This document shows, one piece after another, positions 11,747-21,559 of a DNA stretch of 64,000 bases. Within the stretch, counting starts at the first letter, position 1. Each line of letters starts with the position of its first letter. This stretch comes from Uloborus plumipes (Eukaryota; Arthropoda; Arachnida; Araneae; Uloboridae): positions 156,559 through 220,558 of the forward strand of contig JAXGGA010000489.1 in assembly GCA_038373865.1 (NCBI GenBank), in the 5' to 3' direction. The notes beneath the pieces are model-generated. The model worked only from the letters and a program-made list of their open reading frames with translations. It did not search any database and was not told where the DNA came from. Made by a program: the position numbers and the translations under genes.

Positions 11747-13025
11747 GGGGAGAGGGGGGCACATGTGAAAAAAAATGCCATCTTTGTATTTTTTCATTAT
11801 TAATTTGAGATATAAAAGAACAAGTGCTATACATGATAAATCCAACATTTGCTAATATTTTCATGCAGTTACCTATCGTCTTCAACAGTGAATTCCAGTC
11901 AAAAAAATGAGTCAAAATAATGTTAAATTTTGTTAACATCTGCCTTAGTAGGGGGGGGGGGCAGTTGTAAACACACCTGTGGCACAAGTGAACACGGATA
12001 CATAAATGCAAATAAAATACATCTAAGCATATTCTTAAGTATACTGCTTATTACACATTGATAAACACTTACAATGAAAATATCAAGGTATTATTCAACG
12101 TGATTAATTGACTCAATTCAACGAACACTGTAGCTTTCAAGTTTTACAGAAAAAGAAACAGAAGATACAGCTCGGCATGTGCCACCTAAAACTGGAAGTT
12201 TAGCAAAATATAATCAGAGTGTTTACCATCGATGTATCATATGTTTTTGGAAACATAAAAGTTTCATTCATAGTAAATTTTTGTCGTTTTGGTAGTGAAT
12301 TCTACGAGAATAAAGTCATTCACAGCTAAACTTTTCGGTGCAAGGCTGACTTCAGCACAAATTTCTTGATAGTTACGCTCTTCAAAACTAATGTCAGACT
12401 CAGCGTCACTTACTTCAACTCTTGACTGTTCCGTTTTCAACAGTTTAGCAAGTTTAACTTTCTTTTCTTTGCAACTCTTTCTGATTCTATTTAAATACTG
12501 AATATTGAAACTTTTAATTATTCAATATTTCCTAATTAGACTATTCAATGTATAAAAAAATCAACAATTTTTGAAATTGAAATAACTAAATACCATTATG
12601 AGACACAGATGAACTACTCACATCTACCCGTACATAATGTTTTCACATGTGCCAGTTATCTCAACTTAGGCCTAATTTGATAAAAAACTATATTTTTTTC
12701 AATTAAAAAAATAGTGCATAAAAACTTTCCTTATTAATGCCACTTTAAGACGAATAATGTTCAAATCACAAAAAAAAAAAAAAAAAAACTTTTGGATATG
12801 TTTTTACTCGGAGAACTGGATCTTAAGAGTATATTGACACCTTCCAAAACATAAGATTTGTGATAACTAAAAAACAAAATGCTTTAGAACTTTGAAATTT
12901 CAGGCAGGATATAGCACTTGTCTTACCATCTACATACATTTTTTTCAGATTTTTCTCTTCATGTTAATCGAATAAAATATCGTTTGTTCACATGTGCTCT
13001 TGTTTACACGTGCCCCCCATTCCCC
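11747..13025 (-). mobile_element. Pogo-like TIR element, CACATGTG/ACACGTG motif family
   Basis: Starts GGGGAGAGGGGGGCACATGTG and ends ACACGTGCCCCCCATTCCCC, flanked by TA at 11745-11746 and 13026-13027. Related words (GGCACAAGTG, GTTCACATGTG, TTTACACGTG, GGCACATGCC-like) recur inside. A minus-strand peptide remnant (12472-12262) resembles a transposase C-terminus. The ends follow the same plan as 2107-3433 and 8763-10615 but with a different internal motif. Confidence 0.8.
12262..12472 (-). pseudogene. Transposase C-terminal fragment inside the 11747-13025 element
   Basis: The minus strand stays open for about 70 codons ending in a TGA. It has a basic start (NRIRKSCKEKKVKLAKLL), an acidic middle (VEVSDAESDISFEE) and an end reading LAVNDFILVEFTTKTTKIYY. 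The VNDFILVEF...YY end resembles the VGDFVLVKF...YYVG tail I know from arthropod pogo/Tigger-like and jerky-like transposases. That match is from memory and moderate. No catalytic domain is present. Confidence 0.5.
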
Positions 13026-13037
13026 TATAAGAAAATA

Positions 13038-13905
13038 CACAGTCCAGTCACATTTATGTGACCACCTGTCAAAAGCCAGAATAAACACATTTTTCAGAGC
13101 GGACTGCTGATAGACGTAAAGGAAGAGAGTCAGTTCCTGATGATGTTCACCAGGATGTTGAGTCATGTCGGACAGCTGCGTCAGATTACGCGGGTGATGA
13201 TCCATGGCGCGAGTAATTAGATCGGAATGGTCAGACACGTTCTCGAGTGGGTTAAGAGTTTGCTGGCCAAGGGAGAACGGTAAACTGATCCTGGTGCTAT
13301 TAAAAAAACGAGCGTATACTGGCAGCTGTATGGTACTTTTGCTTTGTCCTGCAGGTAGAGGCCATCATCCTGCCGAAAAACAAAGCGCAGAAAGGGGTGG
13401 ACGTGGTCCGCAAGGACAGTATTGTTCCATCATGCCTTCTACAATGATAAGTGAACCCAGAGAATGCCAGGAAAATATTCCCAGACAATAATGCCCCCGC
13501 CTCCAGTTTGGACCACTCCGGCAATGGTTGCAGAGTGTTTGCTTTCAGAGGTTTCACGCCTTTTAAGCCAACGTCTATGTGTCCGATGCAGCATAAAACG
13601 TAATTCATCAGAAAATGCTACCTGACGTCACTCAGTAGACGTCCAGTGGCGATACTGGAGTGCAAATTCCAGAGTGTGTCATTGATGAACAGCAGTCAGA
13701 TTAGCACAGGAACCTGGTGTCTGCTTTGGAAGCCCAGACACAGCAACGTTCGCTGAATAATAGTTGATAGATACTGTTGGTTCATCTGGGTGGTCAGTTA
13801 CTCAAGGGTAGCACGTCTGTTTGCCCAAACGCATCCCCACAGCCGTCGTTTGCCGCTGCCATTTTCGGCCTATGGTGCACCACATGGGCTACCCCACGGC
13901 TTTTA
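13038..13905 (-). mobile_element. Tc1-like transposon, truncated at its 5' side
   Basis: The 3' end is intact: TA at 13036-13037 followed by CACAGTCCAGTCACATTTA, a Tc1-type terminal repeat. The matching opposite end is not found, so the element is truncated near 13.9-14.2 kb. It sits only 12 bp from the end of the pogo-like element at 13025. Confidence 0.75.
13085..13860 (-). pseudogene. Tc1 transposase pseudogene
   Basis: Read on the minus strand, frames show in order: an HTH-side fragment (RRLWGCVWANRRATLE, then QRTLLCLGFQSRHQ, 13856-about 13730), FSDELRFMLHRTHRRWLKRR with the first catalytic Asp, TGGGGIIVWEYFPG, QDDGLYLQDKAKVPY with the second Asp, and NPLENVSDHSDLITRAMDHH with the third catalytic Glu. 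This is the Tc1 DD34E layout. The pieces fall in different frames with several stops, so no product is possible even though all three catalytic residues survive. The N-terminal paired-like domain start is missing. Confidence 0.85.
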
Positions 13906-14211
13906 GATAGTTCCAAATTATTATGTTTGGTGCACTTTTACTACAACGACACGTAAAAGTAACGCGCAAATTCGTTTGGGGTATAGCAAACGGGTCAAAT
14001 AAATAAGATACAATTTTCCCAATAAATTCGGAAATGATGTACATTTATCAAAATTGTGAGCAGTAATGCTTTGTCAAATTTTGTGTGATTAACGTGAACT
14101 TCTTTCAGAATATTTCTGCAAATTTTTTTCGTTTCCTTTAAATGGTTTGATGCTCCTGCATTTTTGGGTTGCACTGTATTTGGTATCATACTTGAAGGAG
14201 CAAGTAGATCC

Positions 14212-14420
14212 AGGTGATATGTGACACTTTTTGAAACTTACTTTTTATCATGGATGAAGGTTATAAGTCCATTAGTATCATGTCCCCTTCGTCACAGAAA
14301 TGGTTGGTAACTAAGAATATGACATTGTTTAACAGTTGCGAAAAATGCAATAAAAAATAAGACAACATTTTTTTTTAAAGCTTTTTCTAAAAATTAAAAA
14401 AAAAATGTCACATATCACCT
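14212..14420. mobile_element. Short TIR element (209 bp)
   Basis: A perfect 15-bp inverted repeat, AGGTGATATGTGACA at the left and TGTCACATATCACCT at the right, encloses AT-rich non-coding sequence. No target duplication is clear, so limits and superfamily are uncertain. Confidence 0.5.
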
Positions 14421-14494
14421 TTATTCACATGCCCCTTTCTTTGTATAATGTATGGTAAAACATATAGAGTTAAGCATATGTATATGTAGAGCCG

Positions 14495-14764
14495 CTATAT
14501 AGACAGGCTGGCGCATCAAGCTTAAGTTTCACCACTTTGGATCCAACTTATTAACTTTGACTTTCAATTTTCATTCTTGCGGAGCTAGGGTTACCATAAA
14601 AAGCTTCGGGACATTACCAATCTTCGTTAAATTCACGTGAAAAATTACCAAAACGCGATAACTCGGCAGAAAAAACAACCACTCACCGAAAAAGACAACT
14701 CTCAAACACGTGCTGGATCCAAAATGGTCAAACTTAATCTTGATTCGCCGGCTCGTCTATATAG
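14495..14764. mobile_element. MITE with ~51-bp inverted ends (CTATATAGAC)
   Basis: The left end CTATATAGACAGGCTGGCGC and the right end reverse-complement (CTATATAGACGAGCCGGCGA) agree over about 51 bp, up to TTTGGATCCA on both sides, with roughly eight differences. It is 270 bp long with no coding capacity. The palindromic TATATA at the tip hides the exact target duplication. Confidence 0.7.
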
Positions 14765-14786
14765 GGGCCTTATATATAGGTATAAG

Positions 14787-14960
14787 CAGGCCCGTCATTT
14801 AGGGGTGACAGGGGGGGGGGGTCAATTGCCCCCCCCCCGACTTTGAGAAATCAATGTATTTACATATAAGTGGGCTTGGTTTTTATGTTTTTCGATGAAA
14901 TTGCATTGTGTTTGGACCCTTTGCCCCCCCCCCCTGGAAAAACTTGAAATGACGTCCCTG
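14787..14960 (-). mobile_element. hAT MITE, CAGGGACGTCATTT family, copy 1
   Basis: Ends CAGGCCCGTCATTT and AAATGACGTCCCTG are inverted copies. The flanks carry a perfect 8-bp target duplication GGTATAAG (14779-14786 and 14961-14968), diagnostic of hAT elements. Interior G/C runs bracket CAATTG, followed by a conserved core including GATGAAATTGCATTGTGTTT. It is inverted relative to the copies at 47894 and 55668. Confidence 0.9.
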
Positions 14961-14969
14961 GGTATAAGG

Positions 14970-15600
14970 CTATATAATAAGATCACTAACACAAAAATGA
15001 ATTGTTCATCCACCGTCAATAATCGTTGCCACATGTCTCAACAGTGACAAGTAATGGTAGTAAAAGGGATAGGTATTAGTCAAGCATTTGGCAGTGTGTT
15101 AGAAAATTCTGCTTCAAGCAAAGCGAAATATGTGCGACCTTTCCAACGTCTTATAAAGATTAACAAAAAACTATTTTGTATTTTTCAGAAAGTTTAATTT
15201 CGCAGGGCTGTGTTATTTTACAACACTAAAAAATGTCAACTAGATGACTTCTACTGGAATCTTGCCAATTTTTAAATTAGTTTAAAAGAAAAGCGTTGCA
15301 ATGTAATCTCGCTTTAGAACTCACGCACATAATATAGTTCCATTTTTTTCAGGCCTTCGAAAAAATATTGCTTTATCTGTCATCATTTTATTAATTTTTT
15401 TAACCGAATAAAATTTAAACAAATATTAGCTTTCTTGAATAGGCTTTTCTTTTGCATCTCAAGACGTTAGAAACAGCTGGGAGAAATAAAATTTTCCTTT
15501 TCAATTTATTTTTAATTATAAAAACATTAAAAAAAGGGCATTTACTAATTTATAATGACTGTTGGATTAAATTTCAATTCATCGTAAAAGAGGGGATGGA
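14970..15600. other. Unassigned AT-rich spacer
   Basis: Nothing recognised apart from the duplicated block that begins near 15620. Confidence 0.3.
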
Positions 15601-15619
15601 AGTATTGTTCATTTTTCTG

Positions 15620-16130
15620 CATTTAAAACCATTATACTTATTTTAATGCGTTTTGTCGTTTTTCTAGTATTATATTACTGTAATTGTTTTACTGAATAAT
15701 TATTTAAAATTTTCTTTACAATACTATGATGAAGATTAAATATTTTTCAACTATACATATTTTTCATAAAAGCCTTCGTTTAAAATTTTACTCTTGGATT
15801 CATTAAAAAAATATTTCAAAAAAAAAAATTGTGCTTCTTAAAATATTTTGTTGTCTGGTATATATATTTTACTTCTCTGAATCCAAAACTATTCCCCTTA
15901 TTTTTATGAATTTTGTCATTTTTCTAGTATTAAATTACTGTAATATTTTTCTTAATAGCTTTTTAAATTTGTTATACAATAATATGATGACGAGAAATAT
16001 TTTACAACTATACATATTTTTCATAAGAGTTTCATACAAATCTTCGTTTAAAATTTTACTTGTGGACTGTTTCAAAAAATATTTGGAAAAAAAAGTGCTT
16101 TTTAAAATATTTTATTATCTGGTATTATAT
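15620..16130. repeat. Two-copy tandem duplication, ~255-bp unit
   Basis: The block around TTTTTCTAGTATTATATTACTGT (about 15658) and ACTATACATATTTTTCATAA (about 15751) recurs in the same order about 255 bp downstream (about 15919 and 16005), with scattered substitutions and small indels. The 167-codon frame at 15831-16334 crosses the second copy; its Phe/Leu/Tyr/Ile-rich content and lack of motifs suggest a chance frame. Confidence 0.6.
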
Positions 16131-16224
16131 TATCTGGTCAAATATTTTGGACTAAGAAAAACTTTTTCCCACGTTCACTCGAAATTTTGGGAATTTCATA
16201 GTCGAGTCATTTTTTATGTCTATA

Positions 16225-18212
16225 GGGCAATTCCATGCAAGTGTGGAAAAGCGTTGGAAAATAAAACTATAGCAATGCTTCTGTTTTGCATATTTTTTGA
16301 TTTAAAAATGTTTGAAGTTTATTATTTATACTAATTTTTGTCAAGAATGTAGTATTTTTAGTTTTGGCAGCACTTTGAAGTTGGAAATGGAACATTTAAC
16401 TTTTGGCAAAGCAAATGGTCAATCTTTCAGCGTTGGTAAGTTTCAATTTTTTTCTTTAGATAACTGTTTTAAAGGAAGAATACTGATTATTACACTTTAA
16501 TTAAATATTGTGAATTGCTAAAACGAGTGTTTTCACATAAATTAAGTGATTTATGTAAACTTCAAAAAATGCACTATTCTATGTAACGTAAGTTACCAAA
16601 AACATGTTAAAGTTCATGATGTGCATAAAGAAAGGGCAATGCAATGTTAACATTGCTATATTTTCTATTTTATAAGTGTGTGTTAAGCAAGTAGTGAAAG
16701 TTTTTTTTTAAATATTGTCTATTTAATTTGTTGTGCTACAATCAAAACGTGTAACGTAAGTTACCGACACATGGAGGTAACGTAAGTTACCTAAGTAGAA
16801 CTTAAATACTTGTGTTTATAAAGAAAGTAAATTGTGAAATAAACCTATGTGGTTAGTAGGAGTAAGTTATTCAAGAATTCTTTTAAATTTGTACTGTGTT
16901 TACTTAATTTAAATTAATCATATTTCTTAAAATGTCTCTATTTGTTAATAAGATTACAATACACCTCTATTATAAATTATGTTTCTTTTAAACTTGTGAT
17001 ATATTAATTGTCTCTAAACAATATCACTGCACTCAGAATATTGAGGCGTAAGGTGCTATGAATTATTCAAAAATGACTTCGGTTATGTTTTAAAGTTACC
17101 AAATATGTTTTGGAAAAAGCAAATACAAAAATATTTTATCTCTCACAGGTGAAATATATTTTATTCTGCATTAAAATGACACTGAACTCAGCAGAAAAGA
17201 TGCGCTGTAGAAGGGGTACAAGAAAAGTGATATGGATATTACAGATTTGTAAATAAAAGTCACTCTTGATGGCATTGAAATATGTTAGAAAAAGCAAAAT
17301 TTATCAAAAAATACTTTCTGAAGATCCTCACATTGACAAGGACCATTTAAGAACTAGAAATTAACAAACTGTGGGGTTTCGTTTAGTTAAGTATTTTAAG
17401 GAACAAGAAGAAAAAATAGCGATAAAAGCTGGTGAATGGTGTGTGGTGAAGTACGAAAATACATTGTATCCTTGAGTTATGACGATTATTGAAGAAAACG
17501 AGTTTAAAATATAATTAATGGCTGCTGTTGGAACCATTTAGAAATGGCCAGAAACGACAGATGAAATTTATTATAAGAAAGAAAACATGATTCGAAAAAT
17601 TGAATTAGCTGAACTTGTTAATAACAGCGGCTAGTATAGATTTAAGTCTCATGTTATGCAATATTTTTGATTGGTCATTGAGTTTGATATTAAATTTCTG
17701 TAAATTTAATTCATAATTGTTAATTTTCAATATTTACATCTAAACTAAGCTGTAATTTTCATTCATTAATTTTTGTAATAAAGATCTGCTTGTAAGTAAA
17801 TTTTGTAACGTAAGTTATTGTAACGTAAGTTACCCAGTTAAAAATTCCCATAGTTTTCAATTTTTGAAATAAATTTTTAAATTTATGAAAATATATTCCT
17901 ACGCATTATAAGGAACTGATAAATTATGCTTCAAACAAGGAAACAGCTGTAATAGAGCAGAAATTTGCCTCAGAACCAATTTTCATATTATGCCATTCCC
18001 TTTTTGTGTAACGCAAGTTACTGCCTTATCTTTGACTGCTAAATTTTGTAAAATGTAAATGCATCGAAAACTTTTGCATTTTAATTTTGCTTCCGACTGT
18101 CATTTTCACAGAATGCTTTCATACAAGATTTGTATACGAAAATTTGTCTGTACTGAGGTGCTAAATGCATAAGCTTGGTCAAAATGTAACGTAAGTTACC
18201 GTGGAATTGCCC
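16225..18212 (+). mobile_element. DNA transposon derivative with reiterated GTAACGTAAGTTAC palindromes
   Basis: Ends GGGCAATTCCATG and CGTGGAATTGCCC are inverted repeats flanked by TA (16223-16224 and 18213-18214; the neighbouring bases read TATA). The 14-bp palindrome GTAACGTAAGTTAC, perfect or with 1-2 changes, occurs about seven times (near 16583, 16751, 16776, 17806, 17820, 18007, 18186). It carries a broken coding relic at 17175-17634. The superfamily is not certain; TA target and ~2-kb size fit Tc1/mariner/pogo-related elements. Confidence 0.75.
17175..17634 (+). pseudogene. Transposon protein relic in the GTAACGTAAGTTAC element
   Basis: Starts MTLNSAEKMRCRRG, like the SAEKMRxYRxR basic start seen in several arthropod and cnidarian transposon proteins. 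It ends with a stop-broken segment containing GEWCVVKYENTLYP, IEENEF, KWPETTDEIYYKKENMIRKI. A WxxVKYE...YPG...WPxxxDxIxY tail is familiar to me from uncharacterised transposon-encoded proteins, without a named domain. The catalytic middle is absent, so this is an internal-deletion derivative. Several in-frame stops and shifts are present. Confidence 0.5.
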
Positions 18213-18214
18213 TA

Positions 18215-18918
18215 TAGATCAGAGGCGACGAACTTTTTTCTAATATTGTAAGCCACAGTTAACTTATGCAATAAGAAAGGAGGCCGCATAAGTTGATAAC
18301 CATATAAAATCATTTTTAATGTAATTATTATAATTTTGGTATAGTTTTATCAACTATTTTCAGAACACAAAAATGAATGAAAAACATCATCTCTGGTTTG
18401 GAGGCGGTGATTTACTACTTCACGTTTATTTACTATTTCAAATAAATTACAATAAAATATATATATATTTTTTATTTTTGAATGGAATAAATTGTTACAA
18501 GATTATTTAAGATTTTTTTTCTATACGCAAGTATATAATTGAATACGACTTAAAAAGAGCTTTTATAAGAAGAAATAGTTTTAAATATATTTTTCAGCAC
18601 TTAAAAAAAGTTAAAAAATCATCACCTTTTTTTCCAGTGATTTTTTAAAAGTAAGTTTAAAAAATCAAAACAAAAAATAAATTTGCTATCTTGAATTCAA
18701 ATCATGTTTTCCGTAATAATAAATTGTTATGGGTGTGTCTCTGTGTGTATATACTCCTTCGACAGCATTATGGTGTAGCGGATCTGTTGCAGACTCCGTC
18801 TCGCTGCACTATTTGTGCTGAGTGTGGAAGGAATAAGGACCAATCTGAAATGGGAAACACCAAGAATCTAGAGTCCAAGAAGAAACATTTGCCATTGCTC
18901 AAAAATTAACAACTTGCT
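18215..18918. other. Unassigned AT-rich spacer
   Basis: A short (TA)n stretch lies near 18457-18470. A 72-codon frame at 18691-18909 has several Cys residues (TICAECGRNK) but no recognisable domain. Confidence 0.3.
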
Positions 18919-18925
18919 ATTGCTA

Positions 18926-20558
18926 TATGAGCTAATATTTAGAAAAGTGCCAATTTTAGTTCCAAGTGAATTTTCACTAGTATTTCAATAACTAGTTAAA
19001 AGAATAATTTTCCCCAGAAAGAAGATAAGTTTTGCTTTTATTTCATCTAACAACATCAGAAAAAAAGTTCTTCAGAAAATATTGTTTTTATACATCAAAA
19101 ATCAGATCGGTAACGTGTCCCAAGTAGCAAAGCTTAGCATGCAAACAGGTCATGCGCACTTTCTAACTTCCCTAAAAAACGCACTTGCACAAAAAACGAT
19201 TCTATTTTTACCCCTTTGTTAATATTTTACTTCATTTTTGTTTTAATCGATTCCTGATTTTCTAGCCGATGCGAAATAAGAGTGTCCCTAGTTCCGCCGT
19301 CAGAGCGGTAACAATAACTTCCGATCTATGTTTAGGCTCCCAAAATCATTTCCTGCACCTATACCACATGATACTGAGTACCTGGTGAGATGTTTTATCG
19401 AATCGTAATTAAAAACTTGCATTTCTGCATCTAAAATTGTAGGTAAGATTTTTTAAAGTAAGTTTATAAAATGTGTGTCATTTAAGTCATCAGATCTGTA
19501 ACACGCGCTAAAATGCGTAGTTTTTATTATTTTAAAAATTATTTTATGTATAAGTATAGTCCTTTATTAAAAGTGAAAAAACCACGTGTTTGCTTTTGGT
19601 TTAGCGCGATCAACTCGGAAAAAAAAAAAAAAAACCTTTGTTAGTTTGTCAGATCGGTAACAGTCAGAGCGGTAACATTGAAAAACAGCGAATATGTTAC
19701 AGAACTAACTCACACGTTTCAGAATTATTAAAAAGCAAAAATCGTAGGTTTTAGCCATATGTATTGAATATTTTTGTTCTTAAAAATGAAAAGCAATTAG
19801 TTTTAGTACAATTGCTTCATTTGTGGTTTGTATGACTTCACAATAGAAGTTAGTAAAATAAGAACAATTGACACTGCAGAAATTTAGTTAATTAATTATT
19901 ATTATTTTATTTTATTTATTTATTTATTTATTTATTTATTTTTTGGTGCTTCAATTTTCCATAACTTCGCTAAATAACTAGATAATAACTAGCATGCTAA
20001 ATTTGAATTTCTGATCAAGAAAAAATCAATTTCCTGCAACTAATTAAAGAAACGCAAGCAGCAGAGTTGTGTATTGAAAAAGTTGAAGTTGTGTGTTTTT
20101 TCAAAACAAAACAAATGTTTTATGAGCTTGGATTTCCTAATCTTATTATTTATTTTGTCTAAAAACTTTATCGCTCATTTTTATTTCCAAGAAATGCTTT
20201 TTTATAATGAAATTTGATTTTTTAGCTAATATATATATTTTAATATAATTATCTTAATTCTATGTTAAAAATGCAAGGAAATCATATTACTTTTAGAGAT
20301 GTTAACGAAGACTGAAAGCATAAACTCAAATATGTAGGTCATATTAACATCAGATCTGTAACACTCATCAGATCAGTAACGGCTTAAAAGTGAGTAATCT
20401 AAGGAGGGGGTAAATAACTTCCCTGACCTCCCCCCTTTTATTTTCTTGCATTTAGACCCAATTTAGACTTAAAATTCAATATTAATTTTTTTTCTGCAAA
20501 AAAGTTTTTTATCAGAAAACTCCAACTTCAAATTGGCACTTTTCTAAATATTGGCTCA
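18926..20558. mobile_element. TIR element with repeated CAGATCGGTAACA motifs
   Basis: The left TATATGAGCTAATATTTAG and the right inverted CATATGAGCCAATATTTAG continue as GAAAAGTGCCAATTT on both sides, giving a TIR of about 30 bp. Inside, CAGATCGGTAAC, CAGAGCGGTAAC, CAGATCTGTAAC or CAGATCAGTAAC occurs at about 19106, 19301, 19491, 19651, 19665, 20350 and 20368. No coding capacity is recognised. The exact ends and target duplication are not clear. Confidence 0.65.
19903..19941. repeat. (ATTT)n microsatellite
   Basis: About nine uninterrupted ATTT/TTTA units inside the preceding element. Confidence 0.85.
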
Positions 20559-20593
20559 TATGTCAGTTTTTTCGTATTTTAAGTATATCAACT

Positions 20594-20594
<1 letters not shown>

Positions 20595-20629
<35 letters not shown>
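20595..20629. repeat. Poly-A run
   Basis: More than 30 consecutive A bases. It directly precedes the palindromic repeat at 20700 and could be a retroposon tail, but no retroposon body is recognised to its left. Confidence 0.8.
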
Positions 20630-20634
<5 letters not shown>

Positions 20635-20689
20635 TTATAATAATGTGTCAATAAGTTTAAATCCAATAAAAACAAGTGGAAAGTTGGTT

Positions 20690-20935
20690 TATTGGTTCAG
20701 GTTTAAGAGTAATATGCAATACACCAGCAGCTCGTTTATTTCATCCATGGACTGCAGTTTCGTGCTTTTTAGCACTGGTCAGCATGGGATAGGAAGTAAA
20801 CGAGCTGGGTATAGAATGGATTTCTATCCAGCTCGTTTACTTCCTATTCCACGCTGACGAAACTGCTGTACATGGATGGAATAAATGCGTTGGTGGTGTA
20901 TTTCATGTTTCTGCCTTTGCCCTGGATTTGGGGTG
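20690..20935 (+). repeat. Palindromic dispersed repeat (CTGCAGTTTCGTGCTT family), copy 1
   Basis: Left half AGCTCGTTTATTTCATCCATGG-like sequence with GACTGCAGTTTCGTGC is mirrored on the right by CGAAACTGCTGTACATGGATG and GAATAAATGCG. The central part again pairs GGAAGTAAACGAGCTGG with CCAGCTCGTTTACTTCC. Related copies lie at 32620-32880 and, partly, 63340-63485, sharing CAATACACC(A/G), CTGCAGTTTC and GAGTTGGAGGCAAAAATC-type blocks. Confidence 0.65.
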
Positions 20936-20989
20936 GTTGTTTACTGCTTCAAGAGCACTATACTCGACTGCAACCTTTCTTGACAAAAA

Positions 20990-21060
20990 CATCGTGACGT
21001 CAGCGTGACGTTTGCGTGACGTTAGCCTATGAAAACCGAGCTAGATAAAACGTCACAGCT
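20990..21060. repeat. Cluster of TGACGT words
   Basis: CGTGACGTCAGCGTGACGTT followed by TGCGTGACGTTAGC gives three CGTGACGT units in about 35 bp, with AACGTCAC at 21049. One contains the CRE-like palindrome TGACGTCA. It may be a small tandem repeat or a binding-site cluster; there is no gene next to it to judge by. Confidence 0.5.
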
Positions 21061-21174
21061 TACTTGGCGAATGAGAGGAGATCGCTAACTGCTTGTGAGC
21101 TCTTACTGGCTTCTCCCGTAGTGACGTTCAGTGTCAAGTTAAGTTGCATTCAAGTATAGTTGACTATCTGGATA

Positions 21175-21535
21175 GACTTTGTAACACAAAGCTTGAATAA
21201 GTAATAAACTGAAAATTGCTACTTTTACAATGCTAAACTGTAAAATTGCTAATCTTACACTATAAATATAAAATTTCTAATTTAACAGCTTATTATAGTG
21301 CATTTTACAGTTTTAAACTGGAGCCAATGCTGCCAGTATTATACTGTTGTTTTTATAGTATAACACAGCGACATTTTCGGCAATGAACTGTACAATTGCT
21401 AATTTTACAGTAAGAAACTAAAATTGCTAGTTTTACAGTTTATTACTGTGCATGTTAGTTTTAAATTGGAACCTCGGCTGCTAGTATTAGACTGTAATAA
21501 CAACAGTTCGTTTTTTGCAGTTTGCTAGAATTTCG
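21175..21535. repeat. AAATTGCTAATTTTACAG dispersed repeat, copy 1
   Basis: Short units resembling CTGTAAAATTGCTAATTTTA recur several times, interleaved with TTTTAAACTGGAGCC...GCTGCCAGTATTATACTG and a second, diverged version of the same block. The same arrangement is found at 55610-56218, ending on both copies in TTCRTTTTTTGCAGT. No coding capacity. Confidence 0.7.
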
Positions 21536-21559
21536 ACTTATAGTTATACAGGTTTTTCA

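Noticed and set aside
15831..16334. 167-codon ORF, the longest in the window
   Set aside because: Very rich in Phe/Leu/Ile/Tyr/Lys, overlaps a tandem duplication, and shows no domain; fits a chance frame in AT-rich DNA.
18760..18830. tRNA-like stretch GGTGTAGCGGATCTG
   Set aside because: No B box and no pairing of an acceptor stem.
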